This document shows positions 7,576 to 20,076 of a stretch of DNA of 35,794 nt, one piece after another (the first letter of the stretch is position 1; the number at the start of each line of letters is the position of its first letter). The DNA comes from Acanthamoeba castellanii str. Neff (Eukaryota > Discosea > Longamoebia > Acanthamoebidae): contig NW_004457343.1 of assembly GCF_000313135.1 (NCBI RefSeq), positions 111,954 through 147,747 of the forward strand, written 5' to 3'. The position numbers were made by a program, and so were the translations under genes. The notes under the pieces are model-generated. The model saw only the letters and a program-made list of their open reading frames with translations, searched no databases and was not told the DNA's origin.

Positions 7576-10426
7576 TTACTTGTTGACGGTCTTCCACAGG
7601 TCGGCGAAGGGATCGCCCTGCGCTGGGCCGCCGCCCCACCGCTGGCAGGCCCGGAGGAGGTGCCGGGACCCGAGCGGCCGCTCATGGGCGTGAGAGGCGG
7701 CGTGGAGAGGGGCGTGAGCGGTGGCGTCGACATGGGGGTCAGGCCTCCGCTGTTGCCGAGCGGCGCGCGCTGGGCCATCAGCGGCGACGCGCCGGCGCCA
7801 CTGCCGTAGGGTGCACCCTGCTGCGGCGCGCCCAGAGGCGACGGCGCGTGGGCGTAGAGGGGCGACGCCATCGGCGAACCGACGCCGGCCGGCGTCGGCT
7901 GGGCCATCACGTAGACCATGCCCATGGGCATGCCCATCGGCACCAAGTTGTAGGTGGTGCCGACGCCGCCGGACATCGGTGGGGCCGAGGGTGCAAAGGC
8001 CGCGTGGCCGCCGTACATGGGCGACGCCACGGGCGACGCGGCGGGTTCGGGGGTGGCGTAGAGGCTGAGGATGTCCTTCTTCTCCGGGTGCACCCGGGGC
8101 GCAGTGGTGGGCGACGCCACGGGCGAGCCCATCATCAGGGAATCGAGGGCTCCGAATGCGGCGGCGCCGGCGGCCGGCGCGGGAGTGGTCGAGGAGGCGG
8201 AGGCGGAGGAGAAGGTGGAGAAGTCGCCCCACGCGTCGTCGCCGTTGTTGTTGTTCGACGACGACGAGGCGAAGAAGTCGGTCGAAGCGGCCGCGGAGGA
8301 GGAGGACGATGATGAAGAAGAGGTCGGCGAGGGCTGGCGCTGCGCGATCACATCGAACGTCGCGAAGAAGTCGGTGGCGTCGCCGTTCCCGTTGGCCGCG
8401 TTTCCGTTCCCGTTGCCGATGGTGGCCTTCTGCGCAAAGTCGGAGATGAGGCTGTCGGCCCCGGCGGTGGGCGAGGGCGAACGAGCGCGGGCCTCCTTCG
8501 CACTGCTCCGTTGGCCCGCCGCCGGTGACGACGACGAGGCGCCGTCATCGTTTTTCTGCCAATCGAGCATCGCGAAGAGGTCCTTGCCGCCAGCGCCGCC
8601 GTCTCCGCCGCCGCCATTCTCTGTCGCGCGCGTCGAGGGGCTCTTCTCTGCTCACAACAACAAGCGTCGATCAGCGCACCGCTCGGGCGGCGGTGGATGG
8701 TGGTCAGAGGGAGGGGAGGGGAGTACGCTTGGCTGGCGCGGACTTGCGCTGGATGCGGGGCACGGAGGTGCCGAGCTTCTCCAGGACGTCGCAGATGTCT
8801 GGCCGCTTCTCGGGGTCAGCCGTCAACAGAAACTCTGGAGTGTCGCCAGTGCCAGCGTTAGTAAAAAGGCCAGAAACACGCAACACGCAACACGGGCGGG
8901 AGACGGTAGGCGGGCGCGCACTGAGCAGGTCGTGCATCTTGGGGGTGTAGGGAGGGAAGTCGGGTGCGCGGTAGCGCGCGTTAAGGATGCCTAGCTTGCC
9001 GTCGAACGGGTCGGCATAGTACATCATCTTGTACAACATACAACCGAGCGCCTGCACACAAGCCGAGTGTTCACCACCAACATGAGTCGTGTGTTGTGCG
9101 TGTGTGTGTGTGTGTGTGTGTGTGCGCGTGTGTGTTTTATGCGTGCGGAATTACCCAAACGTCGACTTTCTCGTTGATGAGCTGCTTGCGGTAGAGGTCC
9201 ACCATCTCGGGGGCGCGGTAGAGCAAGGTCGTGTTCCTGTTGATGTCGTTCTCCGCGATGTTCCTGATGTGCGGCTACACACGACACGACACACACGACA
9301 CACACGACACAGTGATTAGGAACCATCCATCACAGAGCAGGAGAGAGATAGGCTGCCTCTGCTGTTGCTGTCAAGGTACCTTGTCGGTGTCATAGGTGAC
9401 CACGGTCGCACTGCCAAAGTCAATCAGGTAGAGAGCGCCATTCTTGCCCACCAGCACATTCTCAACCTGAATACACAGCGCACCATTGCCACACCGCGTC
9501 AGAAGAAGAAGAAGAAGAACGTGGGCGTCTTCATTGTTACGGGTGGTTTTACCTTCAAGTCACGGTGGGCGATGGGCGGTTCGAGGCTGTGCATGTGGTA
9601 CACGGCCTTGCAGACCGTTTCGAAGATGAACAGAATCTCGGTCTCCGTCATTCGATTCCGTTCCCTCTGTCGTTGCAGTGTGAGTACGTCACGCGCGTGC
9701 GGCGGCGTGTGCGCGTGCGGCGGTGCGTGTTGGGAGTGCGTGTTGGGTGAGAGGTCTGTGGGGCGCGGGGGAGTGGGCACCTGGTACATAAGGTTGAGTA
9801 CGCTACCGCGCGGGCAGAACTCGGTGAGGACCACCACCTCCTGTCGGTTGGGCTTCCTGAACGACGCGGCCCCGAGGAAGGTCACGATGCCCTCCTTCCC
9901 GCTCAGCGTTTTCTGTGTTGCGCGAAAAGATGATGATGAGGTGAGATGATGATGGGTGAAGTGGTGGCCTTGCAAGGCCAACCAAGAAGAGCTGCAGGAG
10001 AGGCAGGGGAGGGAAACCAGGAAGTTGATCTCCCGCTTGATGATCTCCATGTGTTCATCGTCCTGCACGAGGATGCGCTTCAGGGCTACAGGTCGGCCGG
10101 TCTCGACCTGCTCCGCAAGAAACACAAATGCGAATCCACCTGCGTAGACGCTCCAAAGATGGGGAGCGATTGAAATTAAAATCACGGGCAGTGCACTGGC
10201 AAGTGCTACACGGTTCAAACAACTGATACACTGCAGCGAATGGAAAGGAGAGGAGACCTTCAGCGAGCTTCTTGACAACGCGGTAGCGTGAGCCGTTAAT
10301 GGAGTAAACATCGCCCACCCCCTCTTCCCCTGCCACGCCCCCCTCGTTCCATTTCTTCTCCATTTTCTCAATCTTGCCGGCAATCGAATCAAGGCCTTTG
10401 TCCAATTGCTTGAAGAACGAATCCAT
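7576..10426 (-). CDS. NAK-family Ser/Thr kinase (AAK1/GAK-like)
   Basis: Exons are 10426-10258, 10139-10018, 9912-9781, 9666-9553, 9466-9380, 9274-9155, 9051-8922, 8834-8727 and 8647-7576; exons 1-9 join in phase. The kinase domain shows LAEGGFAFVFLAEQ (Gly loop, with the GGFA pattern typical of NAK kinases), VALKRI (Lys about 77), HRDLKVEN (Asp about 177), DFG (about 195), RAPEMVDLY and LGCMLYKMMYYADPFDG. The tail is Ser/Ala/Pro-rich with DPF- and WGDF-like peptides, as in clathrin-adaptor-binding proteins. AAK1 and GAK phosphorylate adaptor mu subunits in coated-pit traffic; the same role is inferred here. Near the 3' end the natural ending GDPFADLWKTVNK needs a 47-base intron (7669-7623) or an indel. 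Without it the frame continues to 7485 in low-complexity sequence. The length is 668 residues with the intron. Confidence 0.88.
9100..9135. repeat. GT microsatellite in kinase intron
   Basis: A run of TG dinucleotides lies in the intron between the exons ending at 9155 and starting at 9051 (transcript order). Confidence 0.8.
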
Positions 10427-10723
10427 CTTCGGCCTGTGTAATGTTGAACACGAGATTATCAGAGGGAAAACATTACAAAAGTGAAATAAAACAGTGTTTT
10501 TTAGTTGTTTCAATAAATGTTCAAAAATGCGCGAGTGCCGCACAACCAACATCCCACGCACTGCAGCGGTGAGTGCATTGAGCCTGCGGTGAATGTGGTC
10601 ATCTCTCTTCTTCTTTCTTCTTTCTTATGAAGCAAGAAGATGACGAAGACCCAATTCAAGAATGAACGAATGAGCTCTCTTTGGTGGGGTACTTGGACCA
10701 GTTTGTGACTCGGCCACGGTGGG

Positions 10724-12936
10724 TCAGTCCCAGAGCTTGATGGTACCGTCCCAGCTGCAGGTGACAACGCGCGAGGGCTCCACAGGGTGCCACTCGCAGC
10801 CGATGAGCACCTTCTCGTGGCACTCAAGCTTCTTGAGGATGCGGTGGGTCTTCCAGTCCCAGATCCACAGGTTGCCCGTGCCGTCGCCCGAGATCACGTA
10901 GTGCCCGTCCGGCGAGAACCCGAGCTGCACACACGACGCAGAGACTAATGAGCAAACACACACATGAACAGTGTGTGCTTTGAGTGTGTGTCGTGTGTGT
11001 CGTGTGTTGTGTGTGTGTGTCGTGTGTCGTGTGTGATTAGGTTACCTGGCAAGCGTAGCCGGCGACGAGATGGCCCAGGAAGCGCTTCTTCTTGTTCATC
11101 CTGAATTTGTCCTTGGTGCTGACGACGAGGATCTGGTTGTCCATCGACTGGGTAATGATCCACGGGTCCGTCGGGTGCGGCGCCATGACCGGCATCGAAT
11201 GGAGGTAGGGCTCCCGGATCTCCTTGATCTCCACCGGAATGCCCCATTCCCACACCTGTGTGTTGTGTCGACAAAGCCCCGCGTCAGTGCGCGTAATTTG
11301 AATTCTCTGCGTATGTCGCAACGCACGAGCGCGCAGGCGGTGAGCGGGGCGGGGGGAGGCGTTGCGTACTCTGAGCGACTTGTCGTCGGACGAGGAAATG
11401 AATCGTCGGCCCTCGTCGATGAACTCGAGCGCGTTGACGGGTCCCAAATGGTAGTTGTACTCCTGCACCGTGCTGCCCGTACGAATGTCCCACTATTGCG
11501 GCGTGCGCGCGTGGTTAGTGTGGGTGGCCGACGGCAGAACAAGAACAAGGAAGAGAGAGACGGGTACCTGGTGCACTCGGTTGTCGGAACAGCCGGCGAT
11601 GAATTGGTTCTGGTCGCGCGCGTGGGGCGGGAACTTGACGCAGTAGGCGAGCTTGCGGTTGGAGAACCGCTGGATGCAGGCGCCGGTCTCGGTGTCCCAC
11701 AGCTTGATCGTGCGGTCGAACGACGTGCTGAGGAACTGGCTGCCGTCGTGGTTGAACTGGATGTCCCGCACGCCCTTGGTGTGGCCATAGAAGGTGCGCA
11801 GGCAGCGCTTGTCGTTGTAGAGATCGAACAGCTTCACCGTGCCGTCGAGATTGGCCGAGATCACGAGATGGCCGTACTTGGGGAACAACCGAATCGCATT
11901 CACGCCTGTACCAGGTGGTGAGTAAAGGTAAGAAGACGAAGCAGAAGACGAAGAGAAGCGCTGGCAGCAAAGTGTGAGAGTTGTTTTTCGAACCGTTGGT
12001 GGGGTCCTGGTTCTGGGGCTTACTGATGACGGTCTCGACCGAGAAGTTGCCGAGCTTGTTGCCCTTCTGCTGTTGCTGCATTCGCATCTTCTTTCGCCTC
12101 AAATCCTTGGCCTAATGATGTGAACGAAGAAATAAATCATCACGTGCTTAATTGATAAGAATAAATAAATTATAACAAATAAGCCTCCAAACGAAATGAG
12201 CAAAAGAAGGGAAAAAAGAGTGTCGCGATCGTGACGCTGGATACCTTCTTTCTCTTGCTCTTGTTCTTCTTGCCGGCGCCGAGTCGCCACTGATGAAGCA
12301 TCTTCTTTGGCATGAAGCACTCGTGTGGCGCCGCTCGCAGGTTGGAAGGAGGCGAGATGTAGGTGCGGCCCTGGTAATCGTACATGGTGTCGCCGTGGAA
12401 TTCAGAGTACTCCTTCGCCTCGCCCTCCCTCCTCTTCTTCTTTTTCAACTTTTTGCCCTCGCCGTCCCCTTCGCCTTCCTCTTCGCTGCTGCTGTCATCT
12501 TCATCGCTGCTCTCTTCCTCTTCTTCTTCATCTTCCTCTTCCGCTTTCTTCTTTCCCTTCTTATCATCGACTTTCGATTTCTTCACCTCATCATTGGCCT
12601 CTTGCACCTCTGCATCTCCGGCATCCTCGGCCTTCCTCTTCTTATCAGTCGAAGATGGCTCAGCAGATCCAGAAATCGCGCATCATCTCCCGCCGCGGGG
12701 GCGGTGGCGTAGACCTGCGGCTGCTGGCCGTAGCCGTAGTAAGCGTAGTACTGCTGGTAGTACTGTTGTTGCTGCTGCAGCTGCTGCTCGGCAGTGAGAA
12801 TGGAAGGGGGCGTGTAGAAGGTGGTTGCAGTAGCGGCCGCGCTGTAATCGACCGGGTATGACTGCTCCTGCGCCTTCTTCTCCTCGCCCACCTTATCCTT
12901 CTCCTGGTAGTAATTTACCAGCGAGCGCAGATCCAT
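10724..12936 (-). CDS. CDC40: Pre-mRNA splicing factor CDC40/PRP17, WD40 protein
   Basis: Exons are 12936-12715, 12658-12245, 12111-11994, 11905-11568, 11492-11370, 11255-11046 and 10924-10724, giving 541 residues in one frame; human CDC40 is about 580. The N-terminus is Gln/Tyr-rich, then comes a Lys/Glu/Asp tract. Next is the family motif [12 protein letters not shown] with [11 protein letters not shown]. The WD40 propeller follows from about residue 240: [88 protein letters not shown] and the terminal [15 protein letters not shown]17 acts in the second catalytic step of splicing in the nucleus. One short intron (12714-12659, 56 bases, GTCTAC donor) is inferred from the frame change. The neighbours are not functionally related. 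Confidence 0.95.
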
Positions 12937-13052
12937 CTTCTTAGATTGCAATCGACAACTCTTTGGAACGGCCGGCCGACTCGTCACAAAAAGAAAAAAG
13001 CAGAAATATTCACAAGAGAAATAAAGGGAAACGTTTTTCTTTACATTTCTTT

Positions 13053-14144
13053 CTAGGGCAACGAAACGGCCTCCTCGTCTTCATCATCTTCCTCTTCCTC
13101 GCTATCATCCTCATCTTCGAGCATCACATCGTAGGACTCACAGGCCACGAGCTTTCTCCGACGCTTTTCCTCGCGCTCGCGGGCCGTGCGCACCTGCTGC
13201 TGGACGTCCTCGGGCAGCAGGGCCAAGTGCTGCGGGTCGTACTGCTCGTAGTTGGCCACCAGGTGGGCCACGCAGAGCGCGCGCAGCTGGCGAGGACCCA
13301 GGATGAGCGCGTACAGGTCCTTGCAGTGCTTTTCCTCATTCCTACCGATATATATATTTACACACACACATAGTGATAAATCCAATGCATAATGAGTTCT
13401 CGATCAGCTGACTGTGCCACTTGGATGCGGTCGTGATGTTGGCGTACCTTCCGCCGTACAAGTACACTCTGTCGTCCAAGAGTGCGAGGGCGTGGAATCG
13501 TCGCTTGTCGGGCTGCTCGCCTGCGGGCGGTGGGGAGCCGCACGTGTTGAGTGAACGACCGAGCCGAGAGGCTCGTGCGAGCGGGGAGATGATGGCACGT
13601 ACCCAAGGGGCGGGTTTTGCGCCAGGCCAGAGTGTTCAGATCCAGGAGACGCACGTCGTTACGGTACCTGCCGTGGCCCCAACCACCGAAGATCATCTGC
13701 GGGCCATTCTTGGGTGAGAAGCGCAGAGACGCGTGATTCGCGACACAGGGCACACGACCGCACACGACACAGTAACTCGAAGGCGCACATTACCATGAGC
13801 GAGGGGTTGAGCAGGCACGCTGCGTGGCCGGATCTCCCCTTTGGTAGATCGCCCGTGGGTGAGTGCTCCCTCCACTCCCCGGTATCTGCACGCGCACGCT
13901 GGATGAGCACATACTCCGCATTCTGTCGTTGCCAGCGGAGCGAGGGGGGGGGAATACCCAGATTGAGTTCGAAGACGTCGCTGAACCGCGGGTAGCCACC
14001 ACTCCAGCCGCCAAAGATGAGCATGTTGTGGTGCCGCACCAGGACCGCCGAGTGTCCGGAGCGTGGGGAAGGTAGTGGGCCAGTCGTCTCCACCTCTCGC
14101 CATTGCATTCTCACTGTATGCAGTGTGTGTGTGTGTGTGTGTGT

Positions 14145-14175
<31 letters not shown>

Positions 14176-15042
14176 TCATTGATCAGGGGCAGGCAACTGA
14201 TCGGGCAAGTGAGCTTCTGTGTACCGACATCGAGGATCCAGCAATCGTTGAAGAATTTGTGTTCGTCTCTGCCGCCAAACACCACCAGGCGTTGGCCATC
14301 GCCGAGTAGAATGGCCGTATGCGTGTTTCGTGGCGCCGGCGTCGGTTGAGGCAGCTCCACCTTCGTCCACGTCAGCGTGCCTGCACCGACGGCCAACGTC
14401 ATGTGACTGCGCGGTTGCCACTCAAGAAGAACATACCCAAATCGAGGACGTGAACGTCGTTGAATCGCTGCTCGTCACCTGCCAGACAGAAGCATACGTA
14501 AGTGCTCTGCACCCACTCCACGCTGACATAAAGAACCGCATCACGCCACCCTTGTAGCCAGCGAACATAAGGAGCTGCTTGCCGCCGTTGATCAGGGTGA
14601 TCTGCGCATGTTACGTCAAGGTCAGTGTGCACGTGCTTGCAAGGGGGAGGTGTGGCGAGGCGAGGCGAGCTACCGAGTGTGTAGAACGAGCGCAGGGGAT
14701 GTCGCCAGACGCCGGCACGACGGTCCACTCCTCGCTTTCTGCGTGGCACCAACTGGTGAGTCACCGTAGAGGGGGGGCACCTTCCTGCTACTACATGACC
14801 CAGCAGCGCACTACGCACCAGCGTCAAAGAAGCACAAGTCGTTGTATCTCTGCTCCGTGCCGCTCCATCCACCTGTGTAGGGCGCCCACCAACTTGAGCC
14901 CAGCATGCTCGAAGATGGTTGAAGGGCACGTTTGCGTACCGAACAAAAGGAGGCGGTGACCAGGCAGTGGGGTGAGCGTGTGGCACAGGCGGTGGCCAGG
15001 CTTATCATTGCCCCCCGTTGCCCTAATCTTGTGCCAATACAT
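13053..15042 (-). CDS. Kelch-repeat protein with acidic C-terminus
   Basis: Eleven exons join in phase: 15042-14940, 14872-14819, 14738-14674, 14601-14550, 14478-14437, 14380-14225, 14113-13958, 13885-13794, 13708-13603, 13520-13448 and 13341-13053. The product is 395 residues. Kelch blades show the expected pattern of paired Gly, Tyr and Trp: HRLLLFGGWSGTEQRYNDL, QLLMFAGYKGDEQRFNDVHV, RLVVFGGRDEHKFFNDCWIL, NMLIFGGWSGGYPRFSDVF, QMIFGGWGHGRYRNDVRLLD and RVYLYGGR. The last exon is not Kelch. It begins EEKHCKDLYALILGPRQLRA, continues as a Leu/Ala-rich helix with basic residues, and ends in DSEEEEDDEDEEAVSLP. Kelch propellers bind partner proteins; no partner is indicated. Five of the exons are under 80 bases. 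Confidence 0.88.
14123..14175. repeat. GT microsatellite in Kelch-gene intron
   Basis: About 50 bases of TG repeat with one CG and one AT interruption, wholly inside an intron of the Kelch gene. Confidence 0.85.
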
Positions 15043-15136
15043 CTTGCCTTGTGCTGCTACGTTGAGTGGCTTTTGGGTTGAGTTTTAAAAACGATAAAAT
15101 ATATATTTGCAAAAACGATATAATAATATCACAACA

Positions 15137-16649
15137 TTATCGTGTGCTTTTTTCGAGCCTGTGCTTACGGCGATGCAACCGAGCGAGAAGCAGGGAAGCC
15201 AGCATGCCCCCGACCCCGATCGCCCAGAGTACGAGGTCCTCGCTGCCGAAGCCCCACTCCTCGATCCACAGCTCCGCCGGCCCGGACGACATGGTGCCGT
15301 CATCGTAGTACTCGCGGTCCCACCGCCGCCGCGTGCACGACCCATCCAGCTGCACCACCTTCTTGCGGCCTGCATGGGCCTCCACCCGTTGCTGTGCAAC
15401 AGCTCGACAGAGCTTGCAACCGATGTCCTGGCCCAGGTCGGCCGCGAGGAATGCCGGGTGGTAGTGGGACGTGGGCGGTTTGTAGGTGAAGTAGCTCTCG
15501 TACAGGGCTTGGTCCTTCTCGAGCAGCCGCAGGTGGTCGGCCAGGGCCTTGGGTCCGGCGAAGTCGGACACCCGAATGACTGAGTGGTTGTTGGGCACGA
15601 ACGGGGAGTAGTCGTCGGGTCCGTCGACGATCGGCAGCCCGCCCGAGATGAACACATGCACCAGCTTCTCCGTCACGTAGTCCGCGCAGTTGGCGTTCTC
15701 CCAGGCGAAGGCAAACTTGTACTGGCTCATGAGCTTCAATATCTGTTCTCCACCATATTAGAGTAAACAATACACACAAGTGATGTTAAGCGCATTTCAT
15801 ACCTCTTCTTCGCTCACCTTGCCCTCCTTGCCGGGCATGGTGCGCAGGCAGTCGCCGTAGGAGTGCACCGGGTAATGCTTCATGAGCGCTGCGATGTACT
15901 TCTCGCGCTTGTTGAACGAGGCGCAGTTGTTGGCGATCCACACCACCGCGTTCCGCCGCTCCTGCCAGCTGGGCGACATCGGTCGGTCTGTGTGCTGCTT
16001 GAGCGAGGGGTGGATGTAGGAGACCACCACCTCGGACCACAGCTGGTACCCCATGCGCAGGTCGAACAGGGCCAATCTCTCGGGGTCGAGTGACACCTTG
16101 TCGCACTGGCGCTCCCACCACTTGAACCGGTAGTACCACCCGCACGAGCGGTGGTCGTACAGGGGGTTCTCCTCTGACCAGTAGGCCCACAGCTGCGAGG
16201 CGAACGGCCTGGCCGCAGGCATCTTGGCCAGTTCGAGGTCGCGCGAGTGGAACACAACCACGTGCGCCTGGTCGAGCGCTCGCTTGTTGCTCGTGAACGC
16301 GCATTCCAGGGGTGCTGTTGCAGCAGCAGCATCAGCATCATCAATTTGTGTGTGAGCCACTGTGTTGGCCGTGGGTAGTACCTGCGCCATGGCCTGGGCA
16401 TGTTTTGAGCTTATACCCTGTGAGTGGAGCGACCACATTTTCAAACCACGTCGTGTAGTAGAGGATGGTGGTTGCGTTGCTGCCCTGAGGTGGAGGCTCG
16501 AAGTCCTCAACTAGCCCCTGGTCCCCCAAGCCGGTCCATGAGCTCAGAAAGCCGCTGCCGACCACCAGCACGAACAAAACAGGCCCCAACCCCAGGCCGG
16601 CGAATAGAATGTCGAGAGTGTGGCACTGGCAGGAGTGTCGCGTCACCAT
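15137..16649 (-). CDS. GT10-family alpha-1,3-type fucosyltransferase
   Basis: Three exons (16649-16382, 16314-15803, 15742-15137) give 461 residues. An N-terminal hydrophobic segment (LDILFAGLGLGPVLFVLVV, about residues 12-31) fits a Golgi signal anchor. The stem and first half include CAFTSNKRALDQAHVVVFHS, the usual acceptor-side start of GT10 enzymes. The GDP-fucose-binding half has the family hallmark YKFAFAWENANCADYVTEKL, then FISGGLPIVDGPDDYSPFVP and NNHSVIRVSDF. The family transfers fucose from GDP-fucose to N-acetylglucosamine-containing or core glycans in the Golgi. Unusually, a second hydrophobic segment (LVLWAIGVGGMLASLLLARL) followed by a basic tail (HRRKHR) lies at the very C-terminus. 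Confidence 0.9.
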
Positions 16650-18227
16650 CCCCTAGGCTTACTGCCTTCTCCTTGCGGAACAGCCGACAGAAAGAAGAAA
16701 GGGGGTTTTCCCTTTTTTGGCCCATTGAGGAAAATGAATAGGAAATGATTTGCTCGGCGGTCGCACACTTGCGGCAAGGCCGCCCTTCGCCAACTCACTC
16801 GTACTGTTAATCTATAGATCTTCCACCCCAATTTGAGATACCCACACTCACAAACTCTCCACGAATTTGCGTTCAGATGAATCTTCAACTCGCGATTTTG
16901 TGCCCCTCCATCTACCAGCAAGCTCCAATCAATTGCGGAAATCACGCGCGAATATGCTGGACTTGTGGTCTGGGGGCAGCCATGACACGGAGAGCCACTC
17001 TTCTTGCGCTTGCGCACTACCCCGGGAGTTCCTTGCATCGCCAGCACCACGCTCCAAGCTCCAAGGAGGTCGGCCACCCTCGAAAAGTAAAGGTACCTTC
17101 ACTCAAACCTCAATGTGGAGGAACGCTTCGGACCACCAGCTCGAGCAGGAACTGCCGTGCGCTGGCGCCACGAAAGCCGAACGATAGTAGAGGATAGAGC
17201 GGCACCGCGCCACCTCGACTTGTTGCGGCCGCCATTTGGGGAGAACAACAGAACGTTCTCTTCTGGCGAAACTATCACGAAATTTTGTGTTGACTTGATT
17301 GTCGACACAGTCTCGGCCACAACCATTCGCCAGTTTGATGGATACGGTGAGCTGCGATGGTCAGGGATGATGGACGGAGCAACCCTCCACGGCCTCAAGA
17401 AGGAGAGGGGGCTTGGGAAGTACCCAGTCATCGCGTACGAGGTGAATTTCTTCAGGTTTTGCGTTGGGATGTGCGAGGTGGGAGTGGGCTGTTTCCCCCT
17501 TGGCTATCTTGGCCACCACTCGCACGGCGGCAGCCAACATATATAGAGGTGGTGCCTCTTGGGTGGTTTCTCTCTACTCACCACCAGCACCACCGCCGGC
17601 ACCCACATACAGCTCCCACTCCAGGGCCACGCCTGTTCAAGAGAGAACAGACAGATACAACACAACGCGCACAGCTACGGCGCAACTCGCATAAGCCTGC
17701 AGACACCAACAAGCAACATCGCCCTGCCGCCTTCCTCTTCCTCTTCTTCTCGGCCAGCGACGAAGCAACCGCAACACTCGAGCTCACCCTAAGGTACCAA
17801 CCCACCACCGCCACCAAATGCCAAAACGCGACCAAGGCCTTCGTCGATAGAAAGTTGTGGCGAAGAGTGGGGTGAAGAGGTGTGCTGGCCTGAGAGCCCA
17901 AACCACCACAGCAAGAGCCCAGCCCAGTCCCAAATTTTGGAATGCGAACAAGTTCGGCATGGCAGGGCCTGAAACGGCTTCAAATTCCAGTCCATATAAA
18001 GGGGCGGCCGCACAGCCCATGCGCCCCCCGAGCGAAGCGTTGGGAGGAGGCCCAGTCCCACCTGGGCCGCTTGGACATGTGGTGTTGTTGTGGTCTTCGC
18101 GATCCCCTTTTATCCAGGCCCACGCCCCTGTACTCATCATCCCTCCCAAACCCAACCCAGGAGGTAACAACAACGCCACCGCCGTCCCCGCTACTACGCG
18201 CCTTCAACCGGACCAGTCACCATCAAC
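16650..18227. other. Intergenic region between divergent genes, no gene seen
   Basis: About 1.6 kb separates the fucosyltransferase start from the glyoxylate-enzyme start. The longest open frame, on the plus strand at 17115-17546, shows no recognised motif and no supporting exon structure. Two TATA-like sites occur (17540-17546 and 17995-18000). CpG content is like the rest of the window. The 500 bases before 18228 are C/A-rich, as would suit a long 5' leader. An unrecognised RNA or a short unknown protein cannot be excluded. Confidence 0.5.
17995..18000 (+). promoter_or_regulatory. TATA-like box upstream of the glyoxylate enzyme
   Basis: TATAAA in the context TCCATATAAAGGGG stands 228 bases before the ATG at 18228, next to a GC-rich stretch. 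If it is used, the 5' leader would be about 200 bases. A second candidate (TATATAG, 17540-17546) is farther away. Confidence 0.4.
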
Positions 18228-20040
18228 ATGCTGACCGCGAGGAATAGCCTGCTACGTGGAGGAGGACGTTCCATACTCTCCTCCTCTGGGTTAACCGTCA
18301 CCTCAAGAGCCCTGGGCTCCACCCTGTGGCGTACCTACGCCCGCAAGGTACGTCCTACTCAACATATGTGCCCTATATATGCATCATCTCTTTTATACAT
18401 TGTGAACATACATACTAATATATAACAATATTATTGTGTTGTGGACAGACCGAGAGGGACTTGTCGCACGACATCAACAGGTCGCTCCAGACCGATGGCA
18501 TTGAGATCTTGGCCCCCGTCAACGAGGAGCGTGCCTCCGTGCTCACCCCCGCCGCGCTCCACTTCGTGGCGTCCCTCTCCCGCCAGTTCGAGCCCACCCG
18601 CCAGGAGCTCCTCGGCTCCCGCGAGCGGGTACGCGCCCAACTCCCTTCCCTTGCCGTGCGTGCGTGTTATCGCGTGTCGTTGTGTGTGCGATTGGCGTGT
18701 GTCGTGTCGTCTTGTGTTGCGTGTGCTTACCCCAGAAAAACAGGTGCAGCAAGAGTTGAATGCGGGCAAGCTGCCCGATTTCCTGGAGGAGACGCGCCAC
18801 GTGAGGGAGTCGGAATGGAAGGTGGCCCCGGTGCCCGAGGCCATCCAGGATCGACGCGTGGAGATCACCGGACCCGTCGACCGCAAGATGATCATCAACG
18901 CGCTCAACTCTGGCGCGTCTTGCTTCATGGCCGACTTCGAGGACTCCAGTACGACAACACACACACACACCACAAACACACAAACACACAAACACAACAC
19001 AATTAACGCAACCAATGCACACAGACTCGCCGACCTGGACCAACAACGTCGACGGGCAGGTCAACCTGAGGGACGCCGTGAACAAGGTCATCGGCTACAC
19101 CAACGAACAGGGCAAGTCCTACCAGCTCAACGAGCAGACTGCCACCCTCTTCGTCAGGTACTGCCTTACAGCCCCGACCCTGTTATGTCGTTTCTATGCA
19201 CTTTTCTTTCCACATGGATTTATATGTTCTATAATTCAGATTTAATATATAATCGCTACTTACAATGACCACCACAACACAACTGTAGGCCTCGTGGCTG
19301 GCATCTGCCCGAGCGCCACATGCTGGTCGACGGCAAGCCCGTGTCGGGTTCGCTCTTCGACTTTGGCCTCTACTTCTTCCACAACGCCAAGACCCTGGCG
19401 CGCCAGCAGGAGGGTACATATCGCTACAACGTCGCAACAGAAAAGAAATTTCCTATCTGAAATAAGAACATATTACTTATGTAATACTTGTGCCTTCCAT
19501 TCGCTCACACACCGCTCTGATGCAGGCCCGTTCTTCTATCTGCCCAAGCTGGAGCACTACCACGAGGCGCGCCTGTGGAACGACGTCTTCAACTTCTCGC
19601 AGGACCGCATGGGTCTTTCGCGCGGCAGCGTCAAGGCCACGGTCCTCATCGAGACCATCCTCGCCGCCTTCCAGATGGACGAGGTTCGGCACTCGCGCGT
19701 GCGTGCGTGCGCGTGCGGTGCGTGCGTGTGGTGCGTGCCAGTGTGAATGTTGACCACCTTTGCTTGCATGATCAGATCCTATACGAGCTGCGGGATCACT
19801 CGGCCGGTCTCAACTGCGGCCGGTGGGACTACATCTTCTCCTTCATCAAGAAGGTACTCCTCTCTCCTTAATTAGAGAATTATTATAGTTATTGTATCAT
19901 TAGCTATCAATTATGTTATTATTTATCACTTATTTGTTTGTGTGCTGTGTGTAGTTCAGGGAACGTCCGGACTTTGTGCTGCCCGACCGGAGCGAGGTGA
20001 CGATGACCCAGCCCTTCATGAAGGCCTACGTCGACCGCCT

Positions 20041-20076
<36 letters not shown>

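Noticed and set aside
8071..8994. Long plus-strand frame opposite the kinase tail
   Set aside because: It is a GC-rich shadow of the kinase exons: it crosses kinase splice sites, and the minus strand shows a full domain order.
16643..17546. Extra genes in the gap before the glyoxylate enzyme
   Set aside because: Frames of 76-144 residues exist on both strands but lack motifs, consistent splice sites or compositional support.
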